A DNA stretch of 64,000 nucleotides from Morganella psychrotolerans. Lineage in GTDB: Bacteria; Pseudomonadota; Gammaproteobacteria; Enterobacterales; Enterobacteriaceae. The number at the start of each line of letters is the position of its first letter. The stretch's first letter is position 1. Position numbers and translations under genes: made by a program. The stretch lies in contig NZ_LZEX01000001.1 of the NCBI RefSeq assembly GCF_001676055.1, forward strand, positions 620,001-684,000, given 5' to 3'. The notes beneath the pieces are model-generated. The model saw nothing but the letters and a program-made list of their open reading frames with translations. It did not search any database and was not told the DNA's origin. This document shows positions 55,362 through 63,544 of the stretch, one piece after another.

Positions 55362-55402
55362 TACCTGCGGGTATTTACATTTAAATTACCTGCGGGTATA
55401 TT
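55362..55402 (+). promoter_or_regulatory. pL promoter with two CI/Cro operators
   Basis: TACCTGCGGGTA at 55362-55373 and again at 55387-55398. Promoter TTTACA (55374-55379), 17-bp spacer, TATATT (55397-55402) reading right. Same geometry as pR: one operator over the -10 and one touching the -35, 25 bp apart. Drives the early left-type operon. Confidence 0.75.
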
Positions 55403-55462
55403 TATATCCATCGAAGGGCAACCGGAGATAGCGATAGTCGAACGGCGCGACTTTAAACCATG

Positions 55463-55541
55463 CGTCGGGCACTCGGCGGAACCAAGCCAGTATGGATGGT
55501 CAATGAGATGCAATTTCATAGGAAATATTCCTTACCCGACG
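55463..55541 (+). other. Structured early leader with long-range stem
   Basis: CGTCGGG (55463-55469) pairs with CCCGACG (55535-55541), enclosing smaller stems (GGC..GCC near 55475-55487; AGGAA-ata-TTCCT at 55520-55532). Upstream AGTCG-aacggcg-CGACT at about 55435-55451 is another hairpin. The 3' strand ends inside the HNH Shine-Dalgarno (GAGG), so folding may limit HNH translation. Role could also be processive antitermination as HK022 put; untested. No separate N-like gene seen. Confidence 0.4.
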
Positions 55542-55554
55542 AGGTGTATTTCAA

Positions 55555-56052
55555 ATGAAATTCAGCAACAAATATGTGAAGTCAAACTTTAAAAACATTG
55601 ATTACGACAATGATCGCGGTTGCTTGTTTAACACAGCAACAGGTGAACCATACACAGCATGGATAGACCACAGGGGATATAAAAGGTTAAACCTTCCGGT
55701 GGTTGGCACCGTCATTGAACACAGGGCTATATGGGCGGTTGTTCATGGTCACTGCCCTGATATGCACATAGACCATATCGACAACGACAAGTTGAATAAC
55801 AGAATCGAAAACATTCGGCTGTGTACGCACAATCAAAATCAACACAACCAAGGGATCAGAGTCAACAATAAAAGCGGTTATAAGGGAGTTAGTTGGATGC
55901 GATCAATGAGGAAGTGGCAGGCTCAAATATGCTGTAACAGCAAGGTAACTCACCTTGGTTTATTTGTAGACAGAACGGATGCCGCCAGAGCATACGACCA
56001 GGCAGCAAAAGAGCTACACGGTGAATTTGCCTGGCTCAATTTTCCACAGTAG
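55555..56052 (+). CDS. HNH endonuclease with AP2 domain (165 aa)
   Basis: HNH nuclease core (AVVHGHCPDMHIDHIDNDKL, NRIENIRLC) and C-terminal AP2 DNA-binding domain (GYKGVSWMRSMRKWQAQICC, then AARAYDQAAKELHG). Typical free-standing homing endonuclease of phages. First gene of the early operon, about 150 bp from pL. GAGG in the leader is its SD. Confidence 0.88.
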   Translation: MKFSNKYVKSNFKNIDYDNDRGCLFNTATGEPYTAWIDHRGYKRLNLPVVGTVIEHRAIWAVVHGHCPDMHIDHIDNDKLNNRIENIRLCTHNQNQHNQGIRVNNKSGYKGVSWMRSMRKWQAQICCNSKVTHLGLFVDRTDAARAYDQAAKELHGEFAWLNFPQ

Positions 56053-56135
56053 CAGTGCGGGCATAACCAGATGGGTTGTGTGAGCGCAGAGGCTAAATAG
56101 CCCACGGATGGGCTAATCTCTTTCAGATAATAGTC

Positions 56136-56345
56136 TTATTTAAGGTAAAGCAAATCCAATGCTGATTTCTCTGCATCTTCCGGATCGTCAAACGATTCCA
56201 GAATATCTGAGTATTTAGCTGCCTGACTCAGGCTTTTAATATTTTCCTCAACCTCGGATTTTTGCTCAGTAGTCAGCGCGTCAAAAATTGATTTCAGCAA
56301 AATATGCTGCGCGTCCAAGCGCTTTGCAATGTCTTTATTATTCAT
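56136..56345 (-). CDS. Small acidic protein (69 aa), unknown
   Basis: MNNKDIAKRLDAQHILLKSI, helical and acidic; ATG 56345 or 56360. It is the only minus-strand gene in the early operon and may be a separate lysogenic gene. No family recognised. Confidence 0.5.
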   Translation of the reverse strand: MNNKDIAKRLDAQHILLKSIFDALTTEQKSEVEENIKSLSQAAKYSDILESFDDPEDAEKSALDLLYLK

Positions 56346-56486
56346 TTTTATTTGTCTCATTTTATAGGGTTAAGAGCATCTTAACTTATTTCCATCAGTG
56401 GCACACGGACACCTCGCCTGATGTGGTTAAAAGCAGGCATTCAGTTACTGACTAACACCTCGCAATGCGGGGATAACGGAGGAGCA

Positions 56487-56912
56487 GTGAGTAAATACGG
56501 ATATATAGAAGGTGATATTTGCCTGCGCAGTGGGTGCCAAGGTGTAGTGAAAGAGCACCCGGTTGAGAATTGTTCATGCCATATCAGCGCCCCATGCAGA
56601 GCGTGCACTTCACCTCGCGGCTACTGTGAAACGTGCGGATGGGAAGAGTCAGAGGACGAGATTTCTAACGATTACGTAGTCAGCTTAAATAAAGAAACTG
56701 GCGTGTATCGCTCATGTGAGCCAAGACCGCTTGACGCAAGCAAGGTGGACTGGCACAGCAAGCCACACTCCAGCGCATCAATGATTAAAGAGGGTGTTTA
56801 CCCTGCTGGTATGGATATCAAAGATGTTGAAGATAAAGTACGCGGCACCTTCGGCGGATACTTTGAATATTTCGGCAATGGAAAGTTTAAATACATTGCT
56901 TATACCGATTAA
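56487..56912 (+). CDS. Zinc-binding phage protein (141 aa, GTG start)
   Basis: N-terminal Cys-rich region (GDICLRSGCQG, ENCSCHISAPCRAC, YCETCGWEE), at least four CxxC-like pairs; C-terminal FGGYFEYFGNGKFKYIAYTD. GTG 56487 with GGAGGAG upstream. Unknown role in the early operon. Confidence 0.65.
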   Translation: MSKYGYIEGDICLRSGCQGVVKEHPVENCSCHISAPCRACTSPRGYCETCGWEESEDEISNDYVVSLNKETGVYRSCEPRPLDASKVDWHSKPHSSASMIKEGVYPAGMDIKDVEDKVRGTFGGYFEYFGNGKFKYIAYTD

Positions 56913-56956
56913 CAGACATCACGGAAACAGGCACAGGGAAGTGCAAGGGAGGAAGT

Positions 56957-57304
56957 ATGACAGATAAGTATTTGTGCTTTTCCTGTGAAAAGGAAATAAG
57001 CAACACAGGTAAATCATTTATTTTTGATGTTGATTATAGCGATAACCCATGCGCTGAAAATTCAGGACATTGCAGTGAAGAGTGTTTTTATCGCTCGACA
57101 GGCAGAACTAAAGAGCTTCGTGACTTACTACACAGAAAAAGTCTGCGTGATTATTTTGCAGCCAAAGCAATGCAAGGTGACTGGGCTGCGCAAACCGAAG
57201 ACACGGGATATTATTCCCCACAATCATCCGACGTTATCCTAGATAACGCCGCTGAGCTTTATTACCGCATGGCAGACGCAATGCTCAGAGCAAGGGAGAA
57301 ATAA
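56957..57304 (+). CDS. Early-operon protein with Cys-rich N-terminus (115 aa)
   Basis: CFSCEKEIS, then a C-terminal segment RDYFAAKAMQGDWAAQTEDT and AELYYRMADAMLRAREK, which recurs in many lambdoid early proteins. Function unknown. Confidence 0.65.
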   Translation: MTDKYLCFSCEKEISNTGKSFIFDVDYSDNPCAENSGHCSEECFYRSTGRTKELRDLLHRKSLRDYFAAKAMQGDWAAQTEDTGYYSPQSSDVILDNAAELYYRMADAMLRAREK

Positions 57305-57305
57305 C

Positions 57306-57587
57306 ATGGAGCTTAAAAACACTCCAGCACCGTGGGCGATTCTCGATGACATCGAGTGTAATCACTCGACAGCAAGTGAGACCTATCATCACATTGGCGC
57401 CGGAAAATGGTTTCATGATGATTACAGTAATACCGGTTTTGGGTTATCAGGATATATGTCAATTCACGATGCCAGATTAATCACAGCGGCACCTGACTTA
57501 CTGGAGGCGCTAATCGAACTCCGGAAGCTGGTTGCTCATCATGACCAGGCTGACGCAGCAATCAACAAGGCACTCGGAAACGAATAG
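57306..57587 (+). CDS. Lambdoid early hypothetical protein (93 aa)
   Basis: Contains HDARLITAAPDLLEALIELR, a widespread phage module of unknown role. Follows the previous gene directly. Confidence 0.65.
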   Translation: MELKNTPAPWAILDDIECNHSTASETYHHIGAGKWFHDDYSNTGFGLSGYMSIHDARLITAAPDLLEALIELRKLVAHHDQADAAINKALGNE

Positions 57588-57644
57588 CCGCCCTGCTCTC
57601 TTTCACACAGAAGTAACCCACCCTATAAATAAACGGAGTTAATT

Positions 57645-58598
57645 ATGTCAAACGAACTGGTCATTATCGAACCAGAGACGGCGCTCGACATTTTTACGGC
57701 ACCGGATAAGGTTCAAATGATGTTGTCCAGCATCCGGGATAAAGCCCTCGCAGAGCAGGCTGAACTGGATACTGATTTATCCAAAGCAAAGAACCGCGAC
57801 GCCATTAAATCACTGGCCTACAAAGTAACGCAGTCGAAAACATACATCGACAAAGCCGGTAAATTGGTCGTTGATGAATTAAAAGAGCTACCGAAGAAAG
57901 TAGATGCCAGCCGCAAGCAATGCCGTGATGAACTCGACGCACTGAGCGATGAAATCCGCAAGCCTGTCACCGTGTTGGAAGAAGCCGAAGAGCTGGTTAA
58001 GAAAATCGAACGTGACCACGGCGAAGCATTGCAGATGAACGAACTGCACGACCTGCGCAAAGCCGAAGAAGAACGCAAGCGCATTGAGCACGAAAACGAA
58101 ATCAAGCGTCAGGCAGCAGAGCAGGCGCGAATCGAAGCCGAGCAGAAAGCACTGCGCGACCGTGAAGCTGCCGAGCTGAAAGTTAAGCAGGAACGTGAGG
58201 CGGCAGAGTTAAAAGCCCGACAGGAAGTCGAGGCAGCAGCCAAGCGTGAGCGTGATGCCAGAGAAGCACAGGAACGTGCTGAACGCGAAAAGCAGGAAGC
58301 TATCGCAAAGGCTGCAAATGATGCCAAAGAAGCACAGGAACGTGCTGAGCGTGAAAAGCTGGCGGCAATTGAAGCGGAGCGTCGCAAGGCAGAGGAAGCC
58401 GAAAAAGCACGACTGGCAGAAGTTGAGCGCCAGAAGCAGGAAGAATTAAAGCGTCAGGCGAATAAAGAGCATCAACGTGAATTCAACCGTGAAGCGTTGC
58501 AGGCGCTGACCAAGGCAGGATTTGACGACAAGGCAGCAACTAAATTTCTTAAAATGGTAATTAACGGCGAAGTACCTCACCTCTCAATGAATTACTAA
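57645..58598 (+). CDS. Large coiled-coil protein of the recombination cassette (317 aa)
   Basis: N-terminal 130 residues globular (VIIEPETALDIFTAPDKVQM), then a long Glu/Arg/Lys/Ala coiled coil from about 130 to 275 with heptad repeats (AREAQERAEREKQEAIAKAA), and a short C-terminal domain with FDDKAATKFLKMVINGEVPH. Similar proteins sit before recT in several phages. Role unknown; DNA-binding or scaffold is possible. Confidence 0.7.
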   Translation: MSNELVIIEPETALDIFTAPDKVQMMLSSIRDKALAEQAELDTDLSKAKNRDAIKSLAYKVTQSKTYIDKAGKLVVDELKELPKKVDASRKQCRDELDALSDEIRKPVTVLEEAEELVKKIERDHGEALQMNELHDLRKAEEERKRIEHENEIKRQAAEQARIEAEQKALRDREAAELKVKQEREAAELKARQEVEAAAKRERDAREAQERAEREKQEAIAKAANDAKEAQERAEREKLAAIEAERRKAEEAEKARLAEVERQKQEELKRQANKEHQREFNREALQALTKAGFDDKAATKFLKMVINGEVPHLSMNY

Positions 58599-58637
58599 CC
58601 ACCCTATCCCACCACGGGATATCAGCAGGTAAACAAC

Positions 58638-58790
58638 ATGAAAACTAAACCTTGTCGCGCAATGCTCGATAGCTGCGCGGTGCGTATCGTCACGCCTCAG
58701 GCAAAGAGAAATAAACACACTCCGCGCTGGATTGAAAATTTAGCGCTCGTCATTGTCGCCGCCGTAGCTGTTATCCCGACGGCGATGTAA
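58638..58790 (+). CDS. Small protein with C-terminal membrane segment (50 aa)
   Basis: Basic N-terminus MKTKPCRAMLDSCAVRIVTP, hydrophobic end ENLALVIVAAVAVIPTAM. CAGGT upstream. Common kind of small lambdoid early protein; role unknown. Confidence 0.5.
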   Translation: MKTKPCRAMLDSCAVRIVTPQAKRNKHTPRWIENLALVIVAAVAVIPTAM

Positions 58791-58800
58791 GGGGGATTTT

Positions 58801-59073
58801 ATGCAAAACAATATCGCAATTAAATATCATCGCTCATGCAACTCACGGGTGACTTTTTTCAATGAGCACGAAATTGAGTTTGATGAACACTGCGGATTAA
58901 AAATCAGCAAAGGAAGCGCTGAAGCAGTGATTAAGATAGTCGAAGATTATACGGACATAATCGTCGAGAAAGCACTGATTCGCATGGATGAGCAATCAGT
59001 CGTTGAAACGCTACGGAAGGCGGGATTCGACATGGACGTCATAGCAGAACTGGCAGGCAAGGAGGCGGCATGA
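58801..59073 (+). CDS. Early-operon protein (90 aa), unknown
   Basis: Mixed fold with acidic helices (AVIKIVEDYTDIIVEKALIR). Overlaps the next gene by 4 bp (ATGA). Confidence 0.6.
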   Translation: MQNNIAIKYHRSCNSRVTFFNEHEIEFDEHCGLKISKGSAEAVIKIVEDYTDIIVEKALIRMDEQSVVETLRKAGFDMDVIAELAGKEAA

Positions 59074-59312
59074 ATGCATACGCAGTGCAGGATGCTCAGG
59101 AAGAGCGGCGGCTGGAACATGCGGCACGGCAGGATGCTGTAAACGATGCTCTGTGCATGGATGCTGCCGAGTTCATGGATGGGCTCCCTGAGCATATCTT
59201 ATCGCCGGAAATGGAAAAGATAATGGATCCTATCTTCATCAAAAACGGCAAATCACTGGATGCGTTACTCGAAGGGATTCGGAATGCGCACCTCATCGGG
59301 AGAGAGCAATGA
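59070..59312 (+). CDS. Early-operon protein (80 aa), unknown
   Basis: Acidic helical protein (EFMDGLPEHILSPEMEKIMD). Overlaps recT by 4 bp, suggesting coupling with the recombination pair. Confidence 0.6.
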   Translation: MNAYAVQDAQEERRLEHAARQDAVNDALCMDAAEFMDGLPEHILSPEMEKIMDPIFIKNGKSLDALLEGIRNAHLIGREQ

Positions 59313-60232
59313 GTACCGCAATACAAAAAGTGTACGAAACAATAAACCCGCTCAAAACGGACTTTGAGCAGGTTTGCAGTGAGCCGAGCATAGCATTCAA
59401 AAGGGAATCTGAGTTCGCTATGCAAATATTTGCCAATAACGATTACCTGGCAAACGTGGCTGTGAACAACCTTATTTCTGTGCGTAGCGCAGTGATGAAC
59501 ATTGCCGCTATCGGGATCAGTTTAAACCCGGTACAAAAACTGGCTTATCTGGTTCCGAGAGATAAAAAGGTATGCCTCGATATCAGCTACATGGGGCTGA
59601 TGCACATCGCGCAGCAATCAGGCGCAATAAAGTGGTGCCAGTCCAGCATTGTCCGCAAAAACGATAACTTCCAGCTCACATCTATCGATACAGCCCCTCG
59701 GCATGAATACAACGCTTTCGCACCAGCGCAAGAGCGCGGCGATATTGTCGGGGCGTATGTCGTAGTGAAAACAGATGACGGCGATTACCTGACACACACA
59801 ATGCCGATTGCTGATATCTACGCAATCCGTGACCGGTCATCAGCCTGGAAGGCGTGGAAATCAAAACAAAAGTCATGCCCGTGGGTAACTGACGAAGAAC
59901 AGATGATCCTGAAAACAGTCGTGAAACAGGCGGCTAAATACTGGCCTCGGCGTGAACGGCTTGATCAGGCTATCGATTACGTGAACACAGAATCAGGTGA
60001 AGGTATCGATTTTAAAGGTGAGCAGTCACAGGAACGTGATATCACCCCTGCCGGCGAAAATCAGTTACAGGATATAGCCGACCTGATGATTAAGGTTGGT
60101 GGAGAGTGGAGCGATACATTCCTCGCATTCATCAGTAAAAAATTCAACCGTCCTATATCTCACCCGGAGCAGCTAACTGTATTTGAAGCTAACACCATCG
60201 TAGACATGCTCAGGAAAAAGGCAGGCGAATAA
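59309..60232 (+). CDS. recT: RecT single-strand annealing protein (307 aa)
   Basis: RecT/Redbeta-type annealase: [40 protein letters not shown] and [20 protein letters not shown] are typical. Binds single-stranded DNA and works with the exonuclease encoded next; its stop codon overlaps the exonuclease start. Confidence 0.93.
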   Translation: MSTAIQKVYETINPLKTDFEQVCSEPSIAFKRESEFAMQIFANNDYLANVAVNNLISVRSAVMNIAAIGISLNPVQKLAYLVPRDKKVCLDISYMGLMHIAQQSGAIKWCQSSIVRKNDNFQLTSIDTAPRHEYNAFAPAQERGDIVGAYVVVKTDDGDYLTHTMPIADIYAIRDRSSAWKAWKSKQKSCPWVTDEEQMILKTVVKQAAKYWPRRERLDQAIDYVNTESGEGIDFKGEQSQERDITPAGENQLQDIADLMIKVGGEWSDTFLAFISKKFNRPISHPEQLTVFEANTIVDMLRKKAGE

Positions 60233-60930
60233 TGATTAGCAACGACATCATTCTCAGCAGAACCGGCATCAACTTATCCAAAATATCGCAGGGAAGCGAA
60301 GAATGGCTGTCGCTACGCCTCGGGGTGATTACTGCCTCTGAGGTTTGGAAAGTGCTGGCTAAACCACGTTCAGGTACGACATGGAGTGATACCAAAAAGA
60401 CGTATTTCAATACGCTTATCGGTGAAGTTTGTACTGGCGTAAGCAAGGAAGTTACCGCCAGATCGCTGGAATGGGGAAAGGACTACGAGCTCGAAGCACG
60501 GATGACATTTGAGTTTTACAGCGGGCTGATGGTCACGGAAGACCCGATAATTTTCAGGGATGAATCGTTGCGGGCAGCCTGCTCTCCTGACGGTATTTGC
60601 AGTGATAGCGCCGGGCTTGAGCTTAAATGCCCCAAGACAACGGAAGTCTTTATCGATCTGGCTTTAAACGGAATCAAAGCCATGAAAAAGGAATACACAG
60701 CTCAGGTTCAATACTCAATGTGGATCACCGGAAAGGATGTCTGGCATTTCGCAAACTACGACCCACGGATGCCGGGAGGAAAGGAAATTGTCCATATACC
60801 GGTAGAGCGTGACGAAAAAATGATGCAGGAATTCGACCAGCAGATACCGGAGTTTATTGAGGCAATGGATGCCGCATTAAGCACACTCGGCATTAAGTAC
60901 GGTAATCAGTGGAAAGGATTTCGGCTTTAA
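60232..60930 (+). CDS. YqaJ-type 5'-3' exonuclease (232 aa)
   Basis: Lambda-exonuclease-like nuclease of the YqaJ family: [30 protein letters not shown], and GLELKCPKT (catalytic E-x-K) with [11 protein letters not shown]. Degrades one strand at ends for RecT. Translationally coupled to recT. Confidence 0.92.
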   Translation: MISNDIILSRTGINLSKISQGSEEWLSLRLGVITASEVWKVLAKPRSGTTWSDTKKTYFNTLIGEVCTGVSKEVTARSLEWGKDYELEARMTFEFYSGLMVTEDPIIFRDESLRAACSPDGICSDSAGLELKCPKTTEVFIDLALNGIKAMKKEYTAQVQYSMWITGKDVWHFANYDPRMPGGKEIVHIPVERDEKMMQEFDQQIPEFIEAMDAALSTLGIKYGNQWKGFRL

Positions 60931-60983
60931 TAACCCCACCGTTTCAGGATGAAGCGTAATGCAGGGATGCTGAGGAAATAACA

Positions 60984-61874
60984 ATGACCGCATTTTATAA
61001 CGAAAACGATCCGTTTGTTGCTCAGTGGTTACGGAATCTCATTGCTGCCGGTCATATAGCGCCGGGTATAGTGGACGAAAGGAGTATTGAAGATGTCACA
61101 CCCGATGATTTACGCGGATTCACACAATGCCACTTCTTCGCCGGCCTCGGTGTCTGGTCACATTCTTTGCGTCTGGCCGGATGGCCGGATAACAAGCCGG
61201 TATGGACAGGAAGTTGCCCGTGCCAGCCTTTCAGCTCGGCAGGTAAAGGAAATGGATTTGCTGACGAGCGGCACCTTTGGCCTGCATTCTTCCACCTCAT
61301 CAGCGAGTGCAAGCCTGGCATTATCTTTGGTGAACAGGTTGCAAGCAAAGACGGCCTCGGTTGGCTCGACCTTGTACAAACTGACTTGGAAGCAAAGGAC
61401 TACTCCACAGCAGCAGTCGATTTATGCGCTGCGGGCTTCGGTGCGCCGCATATCAGACAGCGGTTGTTCTGGGTGGCCGACTCCGACAACGCGGGACTGG
61501 AAAGACGGCAAGGAATGCCGGAACGTGCCACTGAATGCTCTGCTGGGTCGGGTGGTGTGGATGGCGGGTTGGCCTACTCCGACATCAAACGCGGGAACCG
61601 GTGCCGGAACGAGTGGCAGGCAGGGAGGGATGAATATCCAAACGGCAGCGCAGTTGGCAATAGCGAACACACCAACCCGATTAACGGTCACTGGCGAGAT
61701 GCTGATTGGTTGCTCTGCCGGGATGACAAGTGGCGGCCAGTTGAATCCAGAGCATTCCCGCTGGCTGATGGGGTTGCCGGTCGAGTGGGAAAACTCCGCG
61801 CCTACGGAAATGCCATCGTCGCGCCGGTCGCGGAAGAGTTCATAAGGGCTTATATGCTGATAACAGAGGAATGA
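60984..61874 (+). CDS. DNA cytosine-5 methyltransferase (296 aa)
   Basis: C5 methyltransferase: [12 protein letters not shown] loop and catalytic PCQPFS with Cys80; [15 protein letters not shown] follows and the C-terminal end has [18 protein letters not shown]-like sequence. ENV is replaced by GEQV as in many phage enzymes. Likely protects phage DNA or modifies regulation; no endonuclease partner is present. A second long frame overlaps residues 37-287. Confidence 0.88.
   Translation: MTAFYNENDPFVAQWLRNLIAAGHIAPGIVDERSIEDVTPDDLRGFTQCHFFAGLGVWSHSLRLAGWPDNKPVWTGSCPCQPFSSAGKGNGFADERHLWPAFFHLISECKPGIIFGEQVASKDGLGWLDLVQTDLEAKDYSTAAVDLCAAGFGAPHIRQRLFWVADSDNAGLERRQGMPERATECSAGSGGVDGGLAYSDIKRGNRCRNEWQAGRDEYPNGSAVGNSEHTNPINGHWRDADWLLCRDDKWRPVESRAFPLADGVAGRVGKLRAYGNAIVAPVAEEFIRAYMLITEE
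61093..61845 (+). CDS. Overlapping-frame protein inside the methyltransferase gene (250 aa)
   Basis: In another plus frame 250 codons are open from ATG 61093, which has AAAGGAG eight bases upstream. The product contains [33 protein letters not shown], a second GWPTPT and [20 protein letters not shown]. From memory, this looks like a recurring phage protein annotated in its own right, so both frames may be under selection. The N-terminal 40 residues look less conserved. Function unknown. Confidence 0.55.
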   Translation: MSHPMIYADSHNATSSPASVSGHILCVWPDGRITSRYGQEVARASLSARQVKEMDLLTSGTFGLHSSTSSASASLALSLVNRLQAKTASVGSTLYKLTWKQRTTPQQQSIYALRASVRRISDSGCSGWPTPTTRDWKDGKECRNVPLNALLGRVVWMAGWPTPTSNAGTGAGTSGRQGGMNIQTAAQLAIANTPTRLTVTGEMLIGCSAGMTSGGQLNPEHSRWLMGLPVEWENSAPTEMPSSRRSRKSS

Positions 61875-61876
61875 AT

Positions 61877-62188
61877 ATGAAAAGTGAATACGCGATGCAC
61901 GGTCAGGTGATGAAATTTGTCATACCAGAGCCAGACCCGAAAGATGTCTGTAACCTCTGTGGCGGTCATGTTGGTAAAGATAATTTAATTCAAGGACAGG
62001 CAGCAAATATCTGCTTTGACTGCTCAGATTTAGCAAAAGAAATTGCTGATGAAAAGCGCAAGGAAATAGCTGTAAATCAAGTTCGCGAATTAGGTGATTT
62101 TCTTGAAAGAATTGAAAATGGCTATTCAATTCATGAAATTGCTGAAGAGTTATATGAGGCTGGATATAGAAAAATTCAGGAGGGGTGA
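61877..62188 (+). CDS. Zinc-knuckle early protein (103 aa)
   Basis: CNLCGGHVGKDNLIQ and CFDCSDL form a probable zinc site; the rest is helical and acidic (DFLERIENGYSIHEIAEELY). ATG 61877 suits AGAGGA spacing; the stop overlaps the next gene. Confidence 0.62.
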   Translation: MKSEYAMHGQVMKFVIPEPDPKDVCNLCGGHVGKDNLIQGQAANICFDCSDLAKEIADEKRKEIAVNQVRELGDFLERIENGYSIHEIAEELYEAGYRKIQEG

Positions 62189-62493
62189 TGGATAACGAAA
62201 TATTAAATAAACTTCGCAAAATAAAGGAATCATATTTAGAAGAAGACGGCTTACGCTCTGTTCTTCTAGAAGATATATCTTTTATTGATGAAGTAATTAA
62301 CGAACTAGAGCGATTTTACAATGTTAAACCTGTGGCATTTACAATAAAAGATGATTCCGGATATTTGTACGTGAATAGAATGACGACACAGGGACGTGAT
62401 GATGACGAACTGACTTACCAGTTAAATTTATTGCAGAAATACTACCCTGAAAAACAGTACTCAATCACCCCACTCTACCGCTTAGATAAATAA
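62188..62493 (+). CDS. Early-operon protein (101 aa), unknown
   Basis: Helical start (EILNKLRKIKESYLEEDGLR) and a C-terminal half with LNLLQKYYPEKQYSITPLYR. GGAGG precedes ATG 62188. AT-rich. No family recognised. Confidence 0.6.
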   Translation: MDNEILNKLRKIKESYLEEDGLRSVLLEDISFIDEVINELERFYNVKPVAFTIKDDSGYLYVNRMTTQGRDDDELTYQLNLLQKYYPEKQYSITPLYRLDK

Positions 62494-62495
62494 CC

Positions 62496-62663
62496 ATGAC
62501 AATCGGATTTGTATTGCTAATGGTAATGCACGGCTCTGCTGTGCCTGTTACCGATGATATTTATACGCTCGCAGAATGTGAGAGCCGCGCAGTGCAGGTA
62601 ATGGCTGTGCGGAATGTTGAATTAGTGTGCGCGGAGGTGGTGAGATGGGATACAGGTCGGTAA
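62496..62663 (+). CDS. Small DUF1482-like protein (55 aa)
   Basis: MTIGFVLLMVMHGSAVPVTD with a hydrophobic start and conserved-looking Cys positions (AECESRAVQ, ELVCAEV) resembling DUF1482 lambdoid proteins. Ends inside the next gene's 5' part. Confidence 0.55.
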   Translation: MTIGFVLLMVMHGSAVPVTDDIYTLAECESRAVQVMAVRNVELVCAEVVRWDTGR

Positions 62664-63026
62664 TTATAAAAAAAATGCTACACGTGCGGTAAGAAGTTTA
62701 ATTACCTTGACCATGATACCGGTCATGATATTTGTGCCACATGTAAATCCCAAACAGATGCACGCGGAGAATCAAAGAGACAAAGAATAAAAGATGAGGA
62801 TGAATCCCTTGAAGTGGGCATGTTTTTTAAAAAAACACACCCTGAAAATGAAATAAATGATTGTCAGGATTATATTTTAATTGCATATAGAAATGGGTTG
62901 TATGTTCTTGTTAAAAAAATAGGTGATATTAATTTTATATATGAAAATTACCCTGAATTTTTTGTTGACTACAAAAAAATAGACAAAAGACTAATATTCG
63001 AGGTTACCAATGAACAAATATCGTGA
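62645..63026 (+). pseudogene. Zinc-ribbon early protein, frameshift in A8 run
   Basis: ATG 62645 with GGAGG upstream begins MGYRSVIIKK and then hits a stop (V-R-stop). If one A is removed from A8 at 62668-62675 the reading continues as CYTCGKKFNYLDHDTGHDIC, CxxC and CATC zinc pairs, to the stop at 63026 (about 126 aa). The downstream part is open and coherent. Mutation, slippage or assembly error. Confidence 0.6.
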
Positions 63027-63333
63027 CAAATCAGACTTTGAGGTTAATAAGGCTGTGGCGGTCTCTCTGTCAGCTGAGTTTCAATTCGATGATATCTGTG
63101 AAAAGCTATACACAGATATTTTCCGTAATACTGAGATTAATTATTGCAATAACCCAGCGGACGCAATGCCTATTGTTATTGAAAATAAAATATGCCTTAC
63201 AGTTGGTGATTCTGATGATATATGGGTTGCTGATACAACAAGGTCATCCGAATCTTCATTTAACGAAAACCCATACCGCGCAGCTATGGAAGTATTCCTG
63301 ATGATGAAGGATGCGGAGAATGAAAAAAGTTGA
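63010..63333 (+). CDS. DUF2591/NinX-like protein (107 aa)
   Basis: SDFEVNKAVAVSL, INYCNNPADAMPIVIENKIC and NPYRAAMEVFLMMKDAE match the DUF2591 (NinX-like) family of lambdoid phages, role unknown. Overlaps both neighbours. Confidence 0.8.
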   Translation: MNKYRDKSDFEVNKAVAVSLSAEFQFDDICEKLYTDIFRNTEINYCNNPADAMPIVIENKICLTVGDSDDIWVADTTRSSESSFNENPYRAAMEVFLMMKDAENEKS

Positions 63334-63544
63334 AGCAGTAACGACATTGGTTTTAATTAATGGTGAAACATATCAAATAGCGCTACCGAAAAACATAGTG
63401 GCGCTTCAGGCAAAGCAAGTATTAATGATGGCTCAGGAATTTGGCGGGATAATAGTTCCTTGTGATTTCGCCAGCATCAAGCCAATGAAGGCAGACGGGA
63501 TGCCGTTTAATATAAATGATAGCAGGGCTGAGAATGAAAGCTGA
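63320..63544 (+). CDS. Early-operon protein (74 aa), unknown
   Basis: ATG 63320 with AAGGA; mixed fold (LINGETYQIALPKNIVALQA). Overlaps the previous gene by 14 bp and the Dam gene by 11 bp. Confidence 0.6.
   Translation: MKKVEAVTTLVLINGETYQIALPKNIVALQAKQVLMMAQEFGGIIVPCDFASIKPMKADGMPFNINDSRAENES

Noticed and set aside
55410-55555. Group I intron core before the HNH gene
   Set aside because: A GATAGCGATAGTC string loosely recalls an intron S element, but no P/Q/R elements or interrupted exon are visible.
60984-61874. Complete restriction-modification system
   Set aside because: Methyltransferase genes are present but no restriction endonuclease neighbour is visible; they look like solitary phage enzymes.
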